The position numbers and the translations under genes were made by a program. This document shows, piece after piece, positions 46,877 through 59,500 of a stretch of 64,000 nt of DNA. Origin of the DNA: Apodospora peruviana (taxonomy: Eukaryota; Ascomycota; Sordariomycetes; Sordariales; Lasiosphaeriaceae). A model generated the notes under the pieces. That model saw only the letters and a program-made list of their open reading frames with translations. It was not told where the DNA came from and searched no databases. Location: positions 2,852,001 through 2,916,000 of the forward strand of contig JAUEDM010000002.1 of NCBI GenBank assembly GCA_033439685.1, read 5' to 3'. How positions within the stretch are numbered: the first letter of the stretch is position 1; each line of letters opens with the position of its first letter.

Positions 46877-49446
46877 ATGGATTACGAGGCGCTCAAAGAG
46901 CAATGGGGCGAGGTCGAGGATCGCGATGGCGTCCGTCTGAGTTGGAACGTCTTCCCCAGCTCTCGCATGGTCAGCTTCACTCCGACCGCAATGTGCTTCA
47001 CTACCTTGGGTGTTGCTGACACCATCTCCAGGAAGCCTCGAGACTCGTTGTCCCCATCGGCGCTCTTTACACCCCGCTTAAGGAGAAGCCTGACACACCG
47101 CTGCTCCAATTCGAGCCCGTCACCTGCAAGCAGCCATGCCGTTCCGTTCTGAATCCCTTCTGGTAAGTTGTCTATCCGTCATTCTGGCTGCGGCTTCATT
47201 TGCTGAGATCCTTGCCAGCCAGGTCGACCCGCGCGCCCGTATCTGGATTTGCCCCTTTTGTCTTTCGAGAAACCCCCTACCTCCGCATTACAAGGACATT
47301 ACGGCAAATCACATTCCGCCAGAGCTCCATCCATCCAACACTACCATCGAGTACAGGCTCTCACGACCGGCCCCGAGCCCGCCCATCTTCCTCTATGTCG
47401 TCGATACCTGCCAAGAGGAAGATAGCCTGGCTGCCCTTAAGGAGTCGCTGATTATGAGCTTGAGCCTCTTGCCTGAGCATGCCCTTGTGGGTTTGATCAC
47501 TTATGGAACTATGGCCCAGGTTCATGAGATTGGTTACACCGAGTGCCCCAAGTCTTACGTCTTCCGGGGCAGCAAGGAGTACGCCGCAAAGCAGGTTCAG
47601 GAGATGCTCGGCCTCTCGCAGGCCGCCCTGCGTCCCGGCATGCCTATGCAGCAGCAAGGCAGGCCGATGCCGATAGGCCCAGCCTCGCGCTTCCTGCTCC
47701 CGGTCGCCCAGGCCGAGTTCCAGCTGACTAAAGCTCTCGAGCAACTCCAGAAGGATCCGTGGCCAGTCGCCAGCGACCGCCGAAGCCTGCGCTGTACCGG
47801 TGTTGCGCTCTCCGTTGCTGTTGGCCTGTTGGAGACTTCTTTCCAGAACGCAGGAGGTCGCATCATGCTATTTGCCGGTGGTCCTGCTACCGAAGGGCCT
47901 GGCATGGTTGTTGGTCCTGAGCTGAGAGAGCCGATTCGGTCTCACCACGATATTGACCGTGATAATATCAAGTACTACAAGAAGGCTCTGAAGGTATGAT
48001 TCTAAAACTGTGTGTGTTGGGATAGTATGACCATGGCTGACACGAACCCAGTTTTACAATAATCTGGCCAAGCGGACCGCCCATAACGGCCACATCATTG
48101 ACATTTTTGCCGGCTGCCTCGATCAAGTTGGTCTCCTAGAAATGAAAGGTCTATGTAACTCTACTGGCGGTCACATGATCCTGACCGACAGCTTCACATC
48201 CTCCATGTTCAAGCAATCGTTCGTTCGCATCTTCGAGAAGGATGCGGATGACAACCTACTTATGGGCTTCAACGCCGTACTGGAGACCCTAACTACCAAG
48301 GAATTGAAGGTCACCGGCCTGATTGGCCACGCTGTGTCTCTCAACAAGAAGTCGACTTCGGTTGGTGAGACAGAATGCGGCATCGGCAACACTTGCTCCT
48401 GGAAGATGTGCGGAATTGACCCTAGCGCGAGCTACGGTATCTACTTCGAGATTGCCAGCCAAGGCGGCCCGTCCCAGCATCAACAAGTCCCTCAAAAAGG
48501 CATGATCCAGTTTCTGACCTACTATCAACACTCCTCGGGCCAGTTCCATCTTCGCGTAACAACGATTGCCCGGAATCTTAGCGGACCCGCAGGCGACCCT
48601 TCCATCGCCCAGTCCTTTGATCAGGAGGCCGCTGCGGTTCTCATGTCCAGGATTGCCGTTTTCAAAGCCGAGGTCGACGATGGACCGGATGTTCTGCGCT
48701 GGGTCGACAGGATGCTCATCAGGCTCTGCTCGAGGTTTGCGGATTACCGGAAGGACGACCCCTCGTCTTTCCGCCTTGAGAAGAATTTCACATTGTACCC
48801 ACAGTTCATGTTCCATCTACGGAGAAGTCAATTTCTCCAGGTTTTCAACAACTCACCAGATGAGACGGCATTCTACCGACATGTTCTCAACCACGAGGAC
48901 GTTAGCAACTCCCTAATCATGATCCAGCCTACTCTTGACTCTTATACGTTTGACCAGGAGGGTGGACAGCCAGTACTACTTGACTCGGCTTCAATCCAGC
49001 CTACCCACATCCTTCTCCTCGACACCTTCTTCCATATTCTCATCTTCCACGGTGAGACGATTGCGGAATGGAGAAAAGCAGGATACCAAGAACAAGAAGG
49101 CTACGAGAATTTTGCCGCTCTTTTGGAGCAACCCAAGGAAGATGCTCGGGTATGTTTCAGTCGTCCAGTCGGAATATCTTTCGCTGTTTGCAGGCTTTAC
49201 TGACAATTTACTTAGGATCTCATCACGGACCGATTCCCCCTCCCACGTTTTATCGTCTGTGATCACGGTGGTTCTCAGGCGCGTTTCCTGCTGTCTAAGC
49301 TCAACCCGTCAACCACATACACATCAGGCGCCGGAGCGTACGGCGGCGTTGGTGCCCAGAGCGCCCAGACAATCTTTACTGACGACGTGTCATTGTCGAC
49401 CTTCACCGAGAGTCTCATGAAGCTGGCAGTGAGTGGAACCAGCTAA
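46877..49446 (+). CDS. sec23: COPII coat protein Sec23
   Basis: Sec23 is the GTPase-activating inner-coat subunit of COPII vesicles, acting with Sec24 and Sar1 at ER exit sites. Five exons give 775 aa: 46877-46969, 47032-47162, 47219-47993, 48052-49149 and 49216-49446. The second join makes [13 protein letters not shown] and completes the four-cysteine zinc finger (TCKQPC...FC...WICPFC). The trunk ([13 protein letters not shown]...[14 protein letters not shown]), the beta-sandwich, the helical region ([18 protein letters not shown]) and the gelsolin domain ([23 protein letters not shown]) are all in order. The C-terminus, [10 protein letters not shown], is family-typical. The first donor is GTCAGC, a weak variant. 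The start codon has a CAACATGG context. Confidence 0.96.
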
Positions 49447-50056
49447 GGTGGTGTAGAGGTCGTGAGCTGGGTGCTAGGGACGGGATTGAGTCACAGGAAT
49501 GTAACCAGCATACAAGTCAGAGTTACACGTCAGTGTCAATAGTCCTAGCCCGGTTGTTAGAGGGGTGTTCCGGGAAGGTACAGTGTCATCTTAATTGTCT
49601 AGCGCCACTGTTATGAAACTTCATATCCGTCAAGAGAATAGATTTTCCATGGAGATATTCAAGTTCTAACATGTCCTGCTTGGTCCTCTACCACTCCCCG
49701 TTGTGTGTGTTGTTTTGGTTTTGTTCTGTTGCAATTGCAACGACCATGGACCTTTGGTTTATTCTTGGACCGTCATCGGCTTCAGAAAAGTCTCCTTTTT
49801 GCAAGTCAGGGCCGTGCACTTTCCGTGGCTGGTGCGGTCTGCCTCCACAATTTATCGGGAACTGTGGCTTGGCTACCCCCTGCCATCTGCCCCGCTTGTA
49901 AATTTTCAGCCACATGCCGCAAAATTCTTAGGGCAGACTGCACCAAATCCCACAATTGTCCATTTTTTGTGGTTTTTGGTTGTCTTGATCCTCGGCAACG
50001 GCCTCACCTCCCACGAACATCAACCAAAGTGCAGCTTGACCTCGCCAGCCGCAAAA
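49447..50056. promoter_or_regulatory. Intergenic region and RPL12 promoter
   Basis: This is 0.6 kb of sec23 3' flank and the ribosomal protein promoter. A TTAGGG hexamer lies at 49928-49933, about 125 bases before the start codon. Telomere-repeat-like elements of this kind are Tbf1 sites in some yeast ribosomal protein promoters; a role here is inference. The open frames across 49670-50068 are by-products. Confidence 0.4.
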
Positions 50057-50990
50057 ATGCGTAAGTGACTGTCATTGCATTATCAATTCGCGTTTGATAG
50101 CGAATAACTGACATCTCCTACCCGTCCACAGCTCCCAAAGTCGACCCCAACGAGATCAAGATCATGTAAGCCAGACACCAGCAATACACATCAAAGATTG
50201 AGTCCTCGAGAGGAACCAGACAATATACCTATATCCACCCGAAATGCGAAGCGCGAACGAGAGAACAGCAAACTGACGATTGATATGATTCAGCCACCTC
50301 CGGGCTACCGGTGGTGAGGTCGGTGCTTCCTCCGCTCTTGCGCCCAAGATCGGTCCTCTAGGTCTTTCGCCCAAGAAGGTCGGAGAAGATATCGCAAAGG
50401 CGACTGGCGACTGGGTATGAGAACACATTACCGCATTGGGAAATGGAGGAAACGCGAGATTTTCTGACTAGAGATTTGGTTTTGCGACTATGCAGAAGGG
50501 CCTCCGTGTGACGGTCAAGCTCACCATCCAGAACCGTCAAGCGGCCGTGTCCGTTGTCCCCACCGCATCCTCACTCATCATCCGCGCTCTTAAGGAGCCC
50601 CCCCGCGACCGCAAGAAGGAGAAGAACATCAAGCACAACAAGTCCGTCTCTCTCGACGAGATCATTGAGATTGCGAGGACGATGAAGTTCAAGTCTTTCT
50701 CCAAGGACCTCAAGGGTTGCGTTAAGGAGATTCTCGGCACGGCATTCAGTGTAGGCTGCCAGGTAGACGGAAAGAGCCCCAAGGCTGTGAGCGACGCGAT
50801 TGAGGCTGGGGAGATCGACAGTATGTTTCCTCCATCATCCACAAGCCAGTCTCTTAGTCAAGGTTCCTTTTCTCATTTTTTTGGGGTGCGGCAATTGAGT
50901 GCCTCGTGACAGAGGGCCTTGGCTTCGTGGAACGCTACGAAAAAGTTGGTATTTTTGCTAACAATGATTTTGCAGTTCCCGAGGAGTAAC
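50057..50990 (+). CDS. rpl12: 60S ribosomal protein L12 (uL11)
   Basis: uL11 forms the base of the ribosomal stalk with 25S rRNA. Five exons give exactly 165 aa, the family length: 50057-50060, 50132-50165, 50294-50414, 50496-50820 and 50977-50990. The first coding exon is only 4 nt (ATG plus one base), and the last encodes IPEE and the stop. Joined, the sequence starts MPPKVDPNEIKIIHLRATGG and continues through GASSALAPKIGPLGLSPKK, KGLRVTVKLTIQNRQA and FSVGCQVDGKSPKAVSD, all diagnostic. Introns have GTAAGT, GTAAGC, GTATGA and GTATGT donors, and the last has a GCTAAC branch. Intron-rich structure near the start codon is common for fungal ribosomal protein genes. Confidence 0.97.
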
Positions 50991-51258
50991 TCTTCTTTCA
51001 AGTTAATGAATGGTCGGTTTGGGGAATCTTTGGCATGTGATTAGGAGTTCAGGGCTTGCTCTTTCAAAACAGGCTTGCCAGAGATCAACGGCAAATCAAA
51101 TCCAAAAATAAGACGATTTTATGGCCGTGATGTGCTTGCTGCCGCTTACTGCTGCTGCCCGTCAGTTTCTTTTGGTCAGGCCTTTCATGCTGTTTTGGCG
51201 CGGCTCTCCTCTAGGGTAAAATGATATTCTTGCGATAACTGACCGACTGGCTCTCCCT

Positions 51259-51296
51259 TTCCTCCCATCCTCTCCCCTTCCTCCCATCCTCTCCCC
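51259..51296. repeat. Tandem duplication of a 19-nt pyrimidine unit
   Basis: The unit TTCCTCCCATCCTCTCCCC occurs twice without a spacer, in the 3' flank of RPL12. Confidence 0.85.
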
Positions 51297-54200
51297 CTTT
51301 TCGCTTCTGTTGATTCGATTCTTGATGGTTACCGCACATCCTGGCGTTCACTTTTGGGATTGACCGATTACTCTATGGTCCTTTTCATTCTCACACTTTT
51401 TGGTGCCCAGGAATATTGAATGCTTCTGTAACGTCCTATTACTCACCACGGCTTTCTGTATGCTCCGTGGAAGTGTGAGGTCCATCATTTAGGTCGACAT
51501 ATTTGAGGGAGATGATTTCATTTCCGTGCAGGATTTAGGGGGCTCAGTGGTGTGTTGCAGGATACGTACCGACCTGCCTGGGTATCTAAGTACCTGGTAG
51601 GTAAGGTAGGTGAGCATTAGGTACCGAGATTTTGGTAAGTTTCTCTGCGGCTCTTGTTTTAGGTAGTTCCAAGAATGAATATCGAGGAGAGAGTTGAACA
51701 ACGTGTTATGCCTATTGGTGCTAGCTGACTTCCTGTGAACGAAACGGCCGTCACCTCATAATTCTCTTATTCTCTCTTCTATCAAAAGAGTACAGATGCA
51801 TTTTCCTGGACGAGGAGACGGATTGTCTCTTTATGATAGGTGATACCAGTACAGATGAACAGAGCAAGTGCTTGTATTGACCAGGTGATATGGAGTGTGT
51901 AATGGTCGGATCAGGACTGGGATCCGAATACTCGGATCTCTGTTTTTATACAGTGCAGCCTGAAAGGAAGTCTGCCTGCCAGATCATTCCAAGAACAAAT
52001 GAACGACTTCCTCCGGACTGTGTACATTAGAACCTTAGCTTGTCTGATCCTTGAGCGAGGTAGGGCGGTATGTCTTGTTGCTATATGATGCCCCTTTCGC
52101 CTTCCACATCATAGCTGTAGCCGTCGAGGTTACAGAACAGGTACGTCGCTTTCTACAACGATTACTAGCATTGTTGTTGTTCTCTATGCTATACGTATCC
52201 ATCTATATATACACCAGTGGTGGTTCCTAAACGTGCCGTTCCGTGTCAAGTTGCATTTAAATTCACCGACACACTCGCCTGCCGTAGTCCGGTCTTTCCC
52301 TAGGTGACCCTTCTTGTCGCAGTCTTTTCTCCTGGACAATGGGGGACTGAGTTTGTGCTGTGTTTTCCGGGTAGATTACGTGTACAGACCGGGAGAAAAT
52401 ACGGTGGCTGTGGTTCGGCGGGTTGGGGGTTGACGTCTGTGTATCCGTATTTTGGGCTGTCAACGGACCGGTTTGTGGTCTGTTGTTGGCCGGATCTGAG
52501 TTCGAAGTCGGTCCTTCTTTTCCCTAGTATTACCGTTCAGCTATATTCAGCTTCCCATGGTTTGCTATCCAGATATTCACAAAACGGCCTTCAAAGTAAA
52601 GGCATCTATTGTCTCTCGTCGTCTAATATCTGGAATATGGGGCCTTGCTATGACTGCCTAAACCCCCGTTTCCAATGCCTGCACCACCTAACAATGGCAC
52701 GGTCATAATAGACTCTTGTACGATTCATGTATAAATCTCTGGCGGTTGCGGCATGAAGAGGTGACCTCCGAGGAGCAAACAAGATCAAAACACTTGATTA
52801 CCCGCGCGCAAGAACAGGCAGACAGTATGTAGATAGACACGCTTGGGCAACACCTCGCAGAAACGATATAGATATACCCTGAAGGGACACATATGAGACC
52901 GAAAAAAGATCGGTGAGTAATGTAGTTGCGAGGCACGGTCCGGCGGCGGCGGCTGTCTGTGGCAAGTAGACCTACCTACAGGTTCTGTTCGTCTGTTCTA
53001 TACGGATTATCTCGTCGAAATCAACGAAGCTTGTCAAGTTGTCGGTTGGCTAGTTGGCACCTCGTAGGTAGGCAAAAGATTTTGTGAACAGTCAGGAAGT
53101 GATAAATTTTACAAGAAATATTAGAAGTGTTTTCGCTTACACTTCGAACATGTGTTATGCATGTTTTGGCGCGCGTGCGGTTGGGAGATATGTTATTTCG
53201 GTACGACTGCGTATGCCAGGCAATTAGTGGTTTGGGGTATTGTGTTGGGTGTTTGTAGATCTTCCTCTTTCCCTGAATGGGCAAATCACCAACATCCCCA
53301 CCATCGATGATGGATGCGGTGCGATGCGATGTGGTGTAAGCTCCGGTTGCACATACGCGTCCGAGTGCTGTAGAGGGCTGTTTGCTGGGTCTTGTTGTCT
53401 CCATTTGCTCGCCTGGTTTATAATTATGCATGAAGGATGCGGATAACCGCAGTAGTGATCATTCATCATGATGATCCCCTTCCAACTACCCGCCCCTCCC
53501 ACCCATCCACCGCATCGAACCAGTCATATGGGGTATGTATTCCTATTTATTCAGTTACTCTACCATGTCCCCGTCATGTACCGTGGGAACCCGATGGGTT
53601 TCTGCGTCAAAATGACCACACAAGGCGTGCATGTGGGATTCTCGGGTACCTGAATTTGGAGTAACACTCCTTCCAGACTCTTTCCTTCATCCCCCGCGAG
53701 TTGGATGAAAGCCCTGATCGATTGGGTCATTTCGTTTTCCGACGGGCTTCAGTCAGTGATGAGATCCGAAGGTGAAAAAGGTTGAAATACTATTCAGGGG
53801 CGAGAGCTGATCTTGGAAGAGACCATGACCTACCAAGTACTATCTCCCTCCTCATATGAAAGTTTCGGAAGCCCCCAAAGCTTTTTGGGAGTGGGTGTTC
53901 GTACATAGTTTGAAACATATTGCGAGTATGCGGCACAATGTATACCGGCTTACTTGCCACCTTGTGTGGTGTCACCGGGCCTGCCGACTTAGACCTTCGT
54001 GTACAGTTAGAAAGTGGCCTGGCGTCGTCTATTGCACGTGAATCAGCCGAGAGGCGTTTCTTTATGTCTCTTATACACCGTACATATCCGTAGTACACAA
54101 GGTACCTCATAGACCTAAGGAGCAGGCAGCAGGGCATGGCTGAGCAGAGCCGAACTGGTACGGGCTGGAGGCTTGAGCGAGGCGACAGGCTGGATATCTC

Positions 54201-54740
54201 AAGAGTTGGACAATGCTCAACTCGAGGCGGTCAGGGTTGACGTGGAATGAGATGGCCTCGATGCAACTCAAACGGTCTTTCTTGGATTCGAACGGTTTCC
54301 GGCATGGTTGTTTCGCCGGATTTGAGCCCCGGACTCTTGGGCCGCCGTTTGCTGCAGGCCATGGGGCCAAAGAGACCCCCCGCAGCCGCAGGGGGGCGTC
54401 TTTCCCAGCCTCGGAATGGATGCAAATGCGGCCTGTAAGGCAAGCAGGCCGTGGTCCAAGGCAGTCTTTCGTTTCCACCTTTACTTCGTAGTACGGATCT
54501 GTACAGTAGGTAGGTATGAATCAGAGTGCGTGTGTGGGTGTCGTTGTGGAGGGGGCGCCAGACCAGGGCCGTTGGCGGTTATGGTTGGTTGTTTGCCTGT
54601 GATGGGATGGGCGTCGTGTCAAATGGGACTGGGACTTGGTTCGGGGATGCTGCTTGATGTTGCTGGGGTTGTCACCTTTTTCTGCTCAGACATACACTCA
54701 TTCACGCATCCAGACTCCACGCGGCTTGTGAGAGGCGGCC

Positions 54741-54756
54741 GGGGGGGGGGGGGGGG
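54741..54756. repeat. Poly-G run
   Basis: Sixteen G in a row, followed by AGGGG. A G run of similar length followed by AGGGGG lies at 44850-44866, inside a kelch-gene intron. Confidence 0.85.
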
Positions 54757-55528
54757 AGGGGAAGGACACGTTGAAGCTTTCAAGCGCCTCCCAGCCAGTA
54801 GGCGCCTGAATCTGCCGATTTCACGGTTAAGTGGTTGAAAACGCGAAAAGCCACTTGCGAGACAGCAGACAGGTCAGATCTCGTCTGTTCTTCATTCTCG
54901 AAATAATCCGTACTTCCAGGCGGGCTGATGACAGCCACAACAGCGCGCCTAATATCGATGGTGTGGACAGGGACAGCTGTTGGAGGAGACATCGACGTCC
55001 GCCTGCGTCAGCACACACTGCGACCCATCCCTTCCATCCATCCATATTTGACCATATCTGAGCTACCATGGTAACCTTGGGAGGTCGCGTACTGGTCTGC
55101 GGTGTATGCACCGAGCCACAGATTGCATGTAGGGCGGCCATGGTGTCTGTTCCTTGTCAAAAAGCCCGACGCGAGTGTGGAAACTTGGCTGCGGGTCCTA
55201 ATGAGACGAGACGAATTCAACAGCTCATCCTCTCACTTAAAGTACTGCCTTGCCGATTTTGCGTGACTTGTCGACTTATTGAATAGTAACCATTCGCTAG
55301 GTAGATTGATGTCGATATTGATTACAGCATCTCGCAGATCTGTTTGGCGATGCACTGCGCACTGGACATCTAGATGCATTCAGATTGAAACTTGAGGTTG
55401 CAATCAATGAGAGCGATGTGCCTCCCTTGCCTAACGCTTTAATAAAAGTGCTTGGGTGCGTTTGGTTACGACCACTCGGCCCGCAGCCCTCAAATGCCAA
55501 AGTGGTATCCGTACTCCGTAGGCAAACA

Positions 55529-55562
55529 GGCAAGACCCAGGCAAGACCCAGGCAAGACCTAG
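55529..55562. repeat. Three tandem copies of an 11-nt unit
   Basis: GGCAAGACCCA is repeated three times, the last copy changed to GGCAAGACCTA. It lies next to a TACTCCGTA motif in the gene-poor region. Confidence 0.8.
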
Positions 55563-56072
55563 GCTAGCGTCCCCCACGCCCGCCTGCTAGGTTCCCAAGC
55601 GTCCCACTGACCCAGCGAGCCCGGGCAAGCCCGCATTGATGGGACTGCACGCAGCACCAGTGCAGTCCCACTAGCGGACTCAGCTGCAGTGCACGCAGAA
55701 CGCTGTCCGCGCTACGGTGAGGGTACTTACTACCTACTGCCTGCCAGGTGACTAACGGCGGGACAAGACACTGCCGTGGTCTCCATCCGCTGTTGGAGAC
55801 GGCCCTCTCTTTTGGACTTCCCGCGGTCCTCACTGGCACTACACACTACTAGGCCCAACCTGCGATACATCATATCAACCATAACGGCATTGCTACTCCA
55901 TATCATACCCATCGTTCAACACCATCGAACCCGCTACCAGCTGTCCGTCCAGATCCGCCTCTTGTCTCCGTGTCTCCGCCCTTCCGTTCCTCCACATCTC
56001 CTCCGGGCCGGTCCTCGCTTTGACAGTTGACACCGACGTCGTCGTCGTGCTCACTCCTCGAACCTCCATCCG

Positions 56073-56108
56073 CCTGCCCGCCCGCCCGCCTGCCCGCCTG
56101 CCCGCCCC
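56073..56108. repeat. CCTGCCCG/CCCG simple repeat
   Basis: GC-rich short tandem repeat about 400 bases before the OGT-like start codon, probably in its promoter or 5' leader. Confidence 0.75.
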
Positions 56109-56513
56109 GGAGGCCGCGGCAGACGAAACGATTGAGCGCGGTGGTTTACTCTCCCGGAATACTTGCGCTTCATCCGCCCGCCGACAGAGGCAGCTAGCTG
56201 GTCGGGGATTGAAAGCAGCGCATGGTCCGGGGAGCAAGCCCCGGCGGTGCTGGCTGAATCCCCGCCTCGCTCTCCTCTGCTCAAATGCTCACCGGCATCA
56301 GGACGGCCGTTCGCGACCACGTCCTTCGATATGCTCTGAACTATCGGCAATGATGAACCCGGCCTGATATTATACAGGCGCGCCTCCTCTGTCGCTCGTC
56401 GCTCATTTTTGGTTGCATTGTTTCCGTAGGACCCCGAGCCCCCAAGTTCGACCCAACGACCCTCTTCGACTCGACCTGACTCCATCCGAACTCTATTTGA
56501 CGAACAACCCGCC

Positions 56514-59500
56514 ATGTTGCCCTTAGTCCAAATGCACCAGATGGTGCAAAACCCTCTTGATCCGCTCGGGCAATTTCAGCCACATGTCAAGCCCGACTAC
56601 CTTTCCCACAACCACCACCATCCATCGCGGCTACCGCGGCCTTCGCCCTCGTACAACGATGCCGGTTCAGTGCCGCGCATATTTCCCATTAGAAATGGGC
56701 AACAGCCGCAGACTCTTCACCGTATCACCACCACCTTTATTCGCTCTCCCACGCACGATCACAATGCCGAGCATTCGTTACGACGGAAAACGCCGAGTGG
56801 AACGATTGATAATGGATACGATGGGTCGATGGCCCATCTGGCATCAGGACCGCCTCCGTTGAAGCACATGATACTCCCTGCCTCATCCAAGATCTTCCCG
56901 ACTGCCGTAGTCTACAGAGCCTCTGGTCCATCCATGGGCAACATTCAGCGCCCCGTTCCGGCAGGCTCATGGCCCTATTCCGCGACAACGCCAACCAACA
57001 AGATCGACCACAACGTAGAGACGTTGAACTCGGCCCCGGCGAGCCTGGGAGGATGGGGTCTAGGGCCGTTGAACACGGGATTAGATCCCGGTACAACAGA
57101 TCGCGCGCCTCTCCTGCAGGCCATGCCTCAGCACAACTACCATGCCGTGTCCAGCCTACAACCTATGCTGGGTCCGAGCTACCAACAGTCATTGACCCCG
57201 ACGGTGTACAGCCCTGCGGGGTACGGGCAACCTGCAGTTTGGAGAGATGGGACAGTCTCAGATTATCGGTCGCCAGTTCCGCTGGCGAATGGTTATACGG
57301 CCCAGAATGCAGTGGTCGACAGCGCCTTTATGCCGTCTCAGTCAACCTTGCATCACGGGCTTCAGAATTCACCGGGACTGGGACAGCCGAACCCGTTCCG
57401 TTTACCCCTGTCAAGCTATCCTCTGGACGATGGCTTTGCCCGCTACGGCCATAACCACTCACCGCAACATGCCCCTCACCACAGGCTGGAAGCATTGTCT
57501 CTGAACTCCCCTCTTGGTGCTCTAGCTAAAGATGCGAATGGTGAGGTTTCTTCACCCGCTCGGTTCAAGGAGCGAGCACTTCATCACGCCCACAAGATGT
57601 ATAACGACTTGGTGCTTTACCATGGCCACTCCAAGAAATCGCATCTTGGAAGGGCTGGGTCCAACTCACGGCCATCTACCAAGCTGATGATCTTTCCTAA
57701 ACCACCGAAAACACTCGCCGCGGCGGTGGTCTCGAACAAAGTCAGACCAACCATGTCATACGCGGAAGCAACCGCGAGCTACTCGCATCAACTAGCGCAA
57801 AAGGAGGCGACCGCTCGGGCATTTGCTTTCGGCGGGCGCCCGACTGATATTCAGTCCATGGCAGCAGGCGATGGCAGCGACCGAGCTATGGGGGGAAATA
57901 CTGCCATCATGGCCGAGATTCTCGGTAACTCAAACCACAGGAGCTCTTATTCTGGAAAGCCTCACCGAGCGTACCACGAGATGAACTCGCCACTCCTAGG
58001 CGCTAAGGCTGCTTTGGAAATCATGACCACTCTGTGCGAGCAGAGCGGCTGGAAATGGGTGGACGGTATCTTACTTGGAGGATGCTTGCATTACGGACTT
58101 GAACACTACGAAGAAGCATTGGAGTGGTTCAAACGGATAGTTAGCCTCGATGAAAACCATGTCGAGGCGATTTCCAACATAGCAGCAACATTGTACTGCT
58201 TAAACAGGCAAGAAGAGGCAGAGCAACACTGGGTGCAAGCCGTCAAGCTTCGCCCAGGCTATCTCGAAGCGGTCGAGCATCTCGTGAGTCTTCTGTGTTC
58301 AAACCACAGGAGCCAGGAGGCAGTGAACACGATTGAATTCGTTCAGCGCGCCATTAGGATGCCGGGGTTGGGAGGATCCCTTCGGGATGATTCAAGCGAA
58401 ACAGCTGATGAGGCAAGTTCGGCGTCAACGGTGGTACGGCGAGAGACAAGTTCGGATGCCTTGGGGCTGGACTCAGATAAGACGGGCAGCTCGGAGAGGG
58501 CTTTCGCTGCTGCTAGCGAGAACAGCAGACAGCCAGGATTTGCCTCGAGTGGCTACGCCATCCCAGGAAGCGAAAATGGCCGGATAATCCTCCTGATTCA
58601 TGCCAAGGGCAATATGCTTTACGCCTTGAAAGATATCGATCGTGCATCAGAAGCTTTCGAAGAAGCGGTCTTGATCAGCGCCGGACGGCAGGTGAAAGGG
58701 GTCCAGTCCCTCATCCGGAGGATACAAGCTGTCCTAGCCCCTAGAGATCCCCGTATGGGGCCAACCGGGAACTCTATTCAACGAGCCCTCTCAGCTCCTT
58801 TATTATTACCGCCAGAGCGGGCAAAACACACGGCTCAGCTTGTCTTCTCTGCCAGCAGCGGCCAACTCCCCGGGCTCCAGTACGTGGGCGAAGGTACACA
58901 CAGGAAAGCGGTGATAGCAACTACCAGTAACTCGCTCCTGTCGCTGGCCAAAATTTTCCAGGATGCAATGTCGAATGGTGGTCTGACTGCTGGTTTAATT
59001 CGGCAACCAGCCGGCGTTGGAGACATACTGGCGCTGTACTATCTGTCTCTATCCCTCCAGGAGAGCCCATCGACTGCGAACAATGTGGGGATTCTTCTCG
59101 CGAGCGTTCAACAATCATCCACGCAGCATATCACCATCGCGGATCCGATGGTAGCATCAACTGTCCCTGGAATCATCCCCGGTACTGGACTTGCGCTCGC
59201 GTTGGCGTATTACAACTACGGGCTTTCGCTGGATCCGAAACACGTGCACCTTCATACCAACTTGGGCAGCCTACTCAAAGACATTGGCCAATTGGACATG
59301 GCCATTTCAATGTACGAGCAGGCTGTTGCATGCGATCGGACGTTTGACATCGCCCTAACAAACCTTGCGAATGCGGTCAAAGACAGGGGACGCATCAGCG
59401 ACGCAATTCTGTATTACAAACGAGCTGTAACATCGAATCCAGACTTTGCCGAAGCTGTCTGTGGGCTCTCGACAGCTTTGAACTCGGTATGCGATTGGCG

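Larger units (their letters stand above)
50991..56513. other. Gene-poor 5.5 kb region
   Basis: This is the longest stretch without a supportable gene. The many small open frames (all under 145 codons, overlapping on both strands) show no domain, signal peptide or exon-join logic. Short repeats present: a 19-nt pyrimidine tandem duplication (51259-51296), a G run (54741-54756), an 11-nt tandem repeat (about 55529-55562) and a CCTGCCCG-type repeat (56073-56108). A TACTCCGTA motif lies at 55512-55520. The last kilobase or so, up to 56513, is probably the promoter and leader of the OGT-like gene. Base composition is similar to the neighbouring intergenic DNA, so I see no sign of a RIP-mutated transposon. 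Confidence 0.5.

Noticed and set aside
52304..52708. 134-codon plus-strand frame in the gene-poor region
   Set aside because: It has no domain, no clear start context and many unusual residues; it is one of several overlapping chance frames.
54213..54500. GC-rich block with GGATTCGAACGG, looking like a tRNA T-arm, and a CCCCCC...GGGGGG pairing
   Set aside because: I could not fold an acceptor stem, D-arm or anticodon arm around it, and the surrounding frames are not protein-like.
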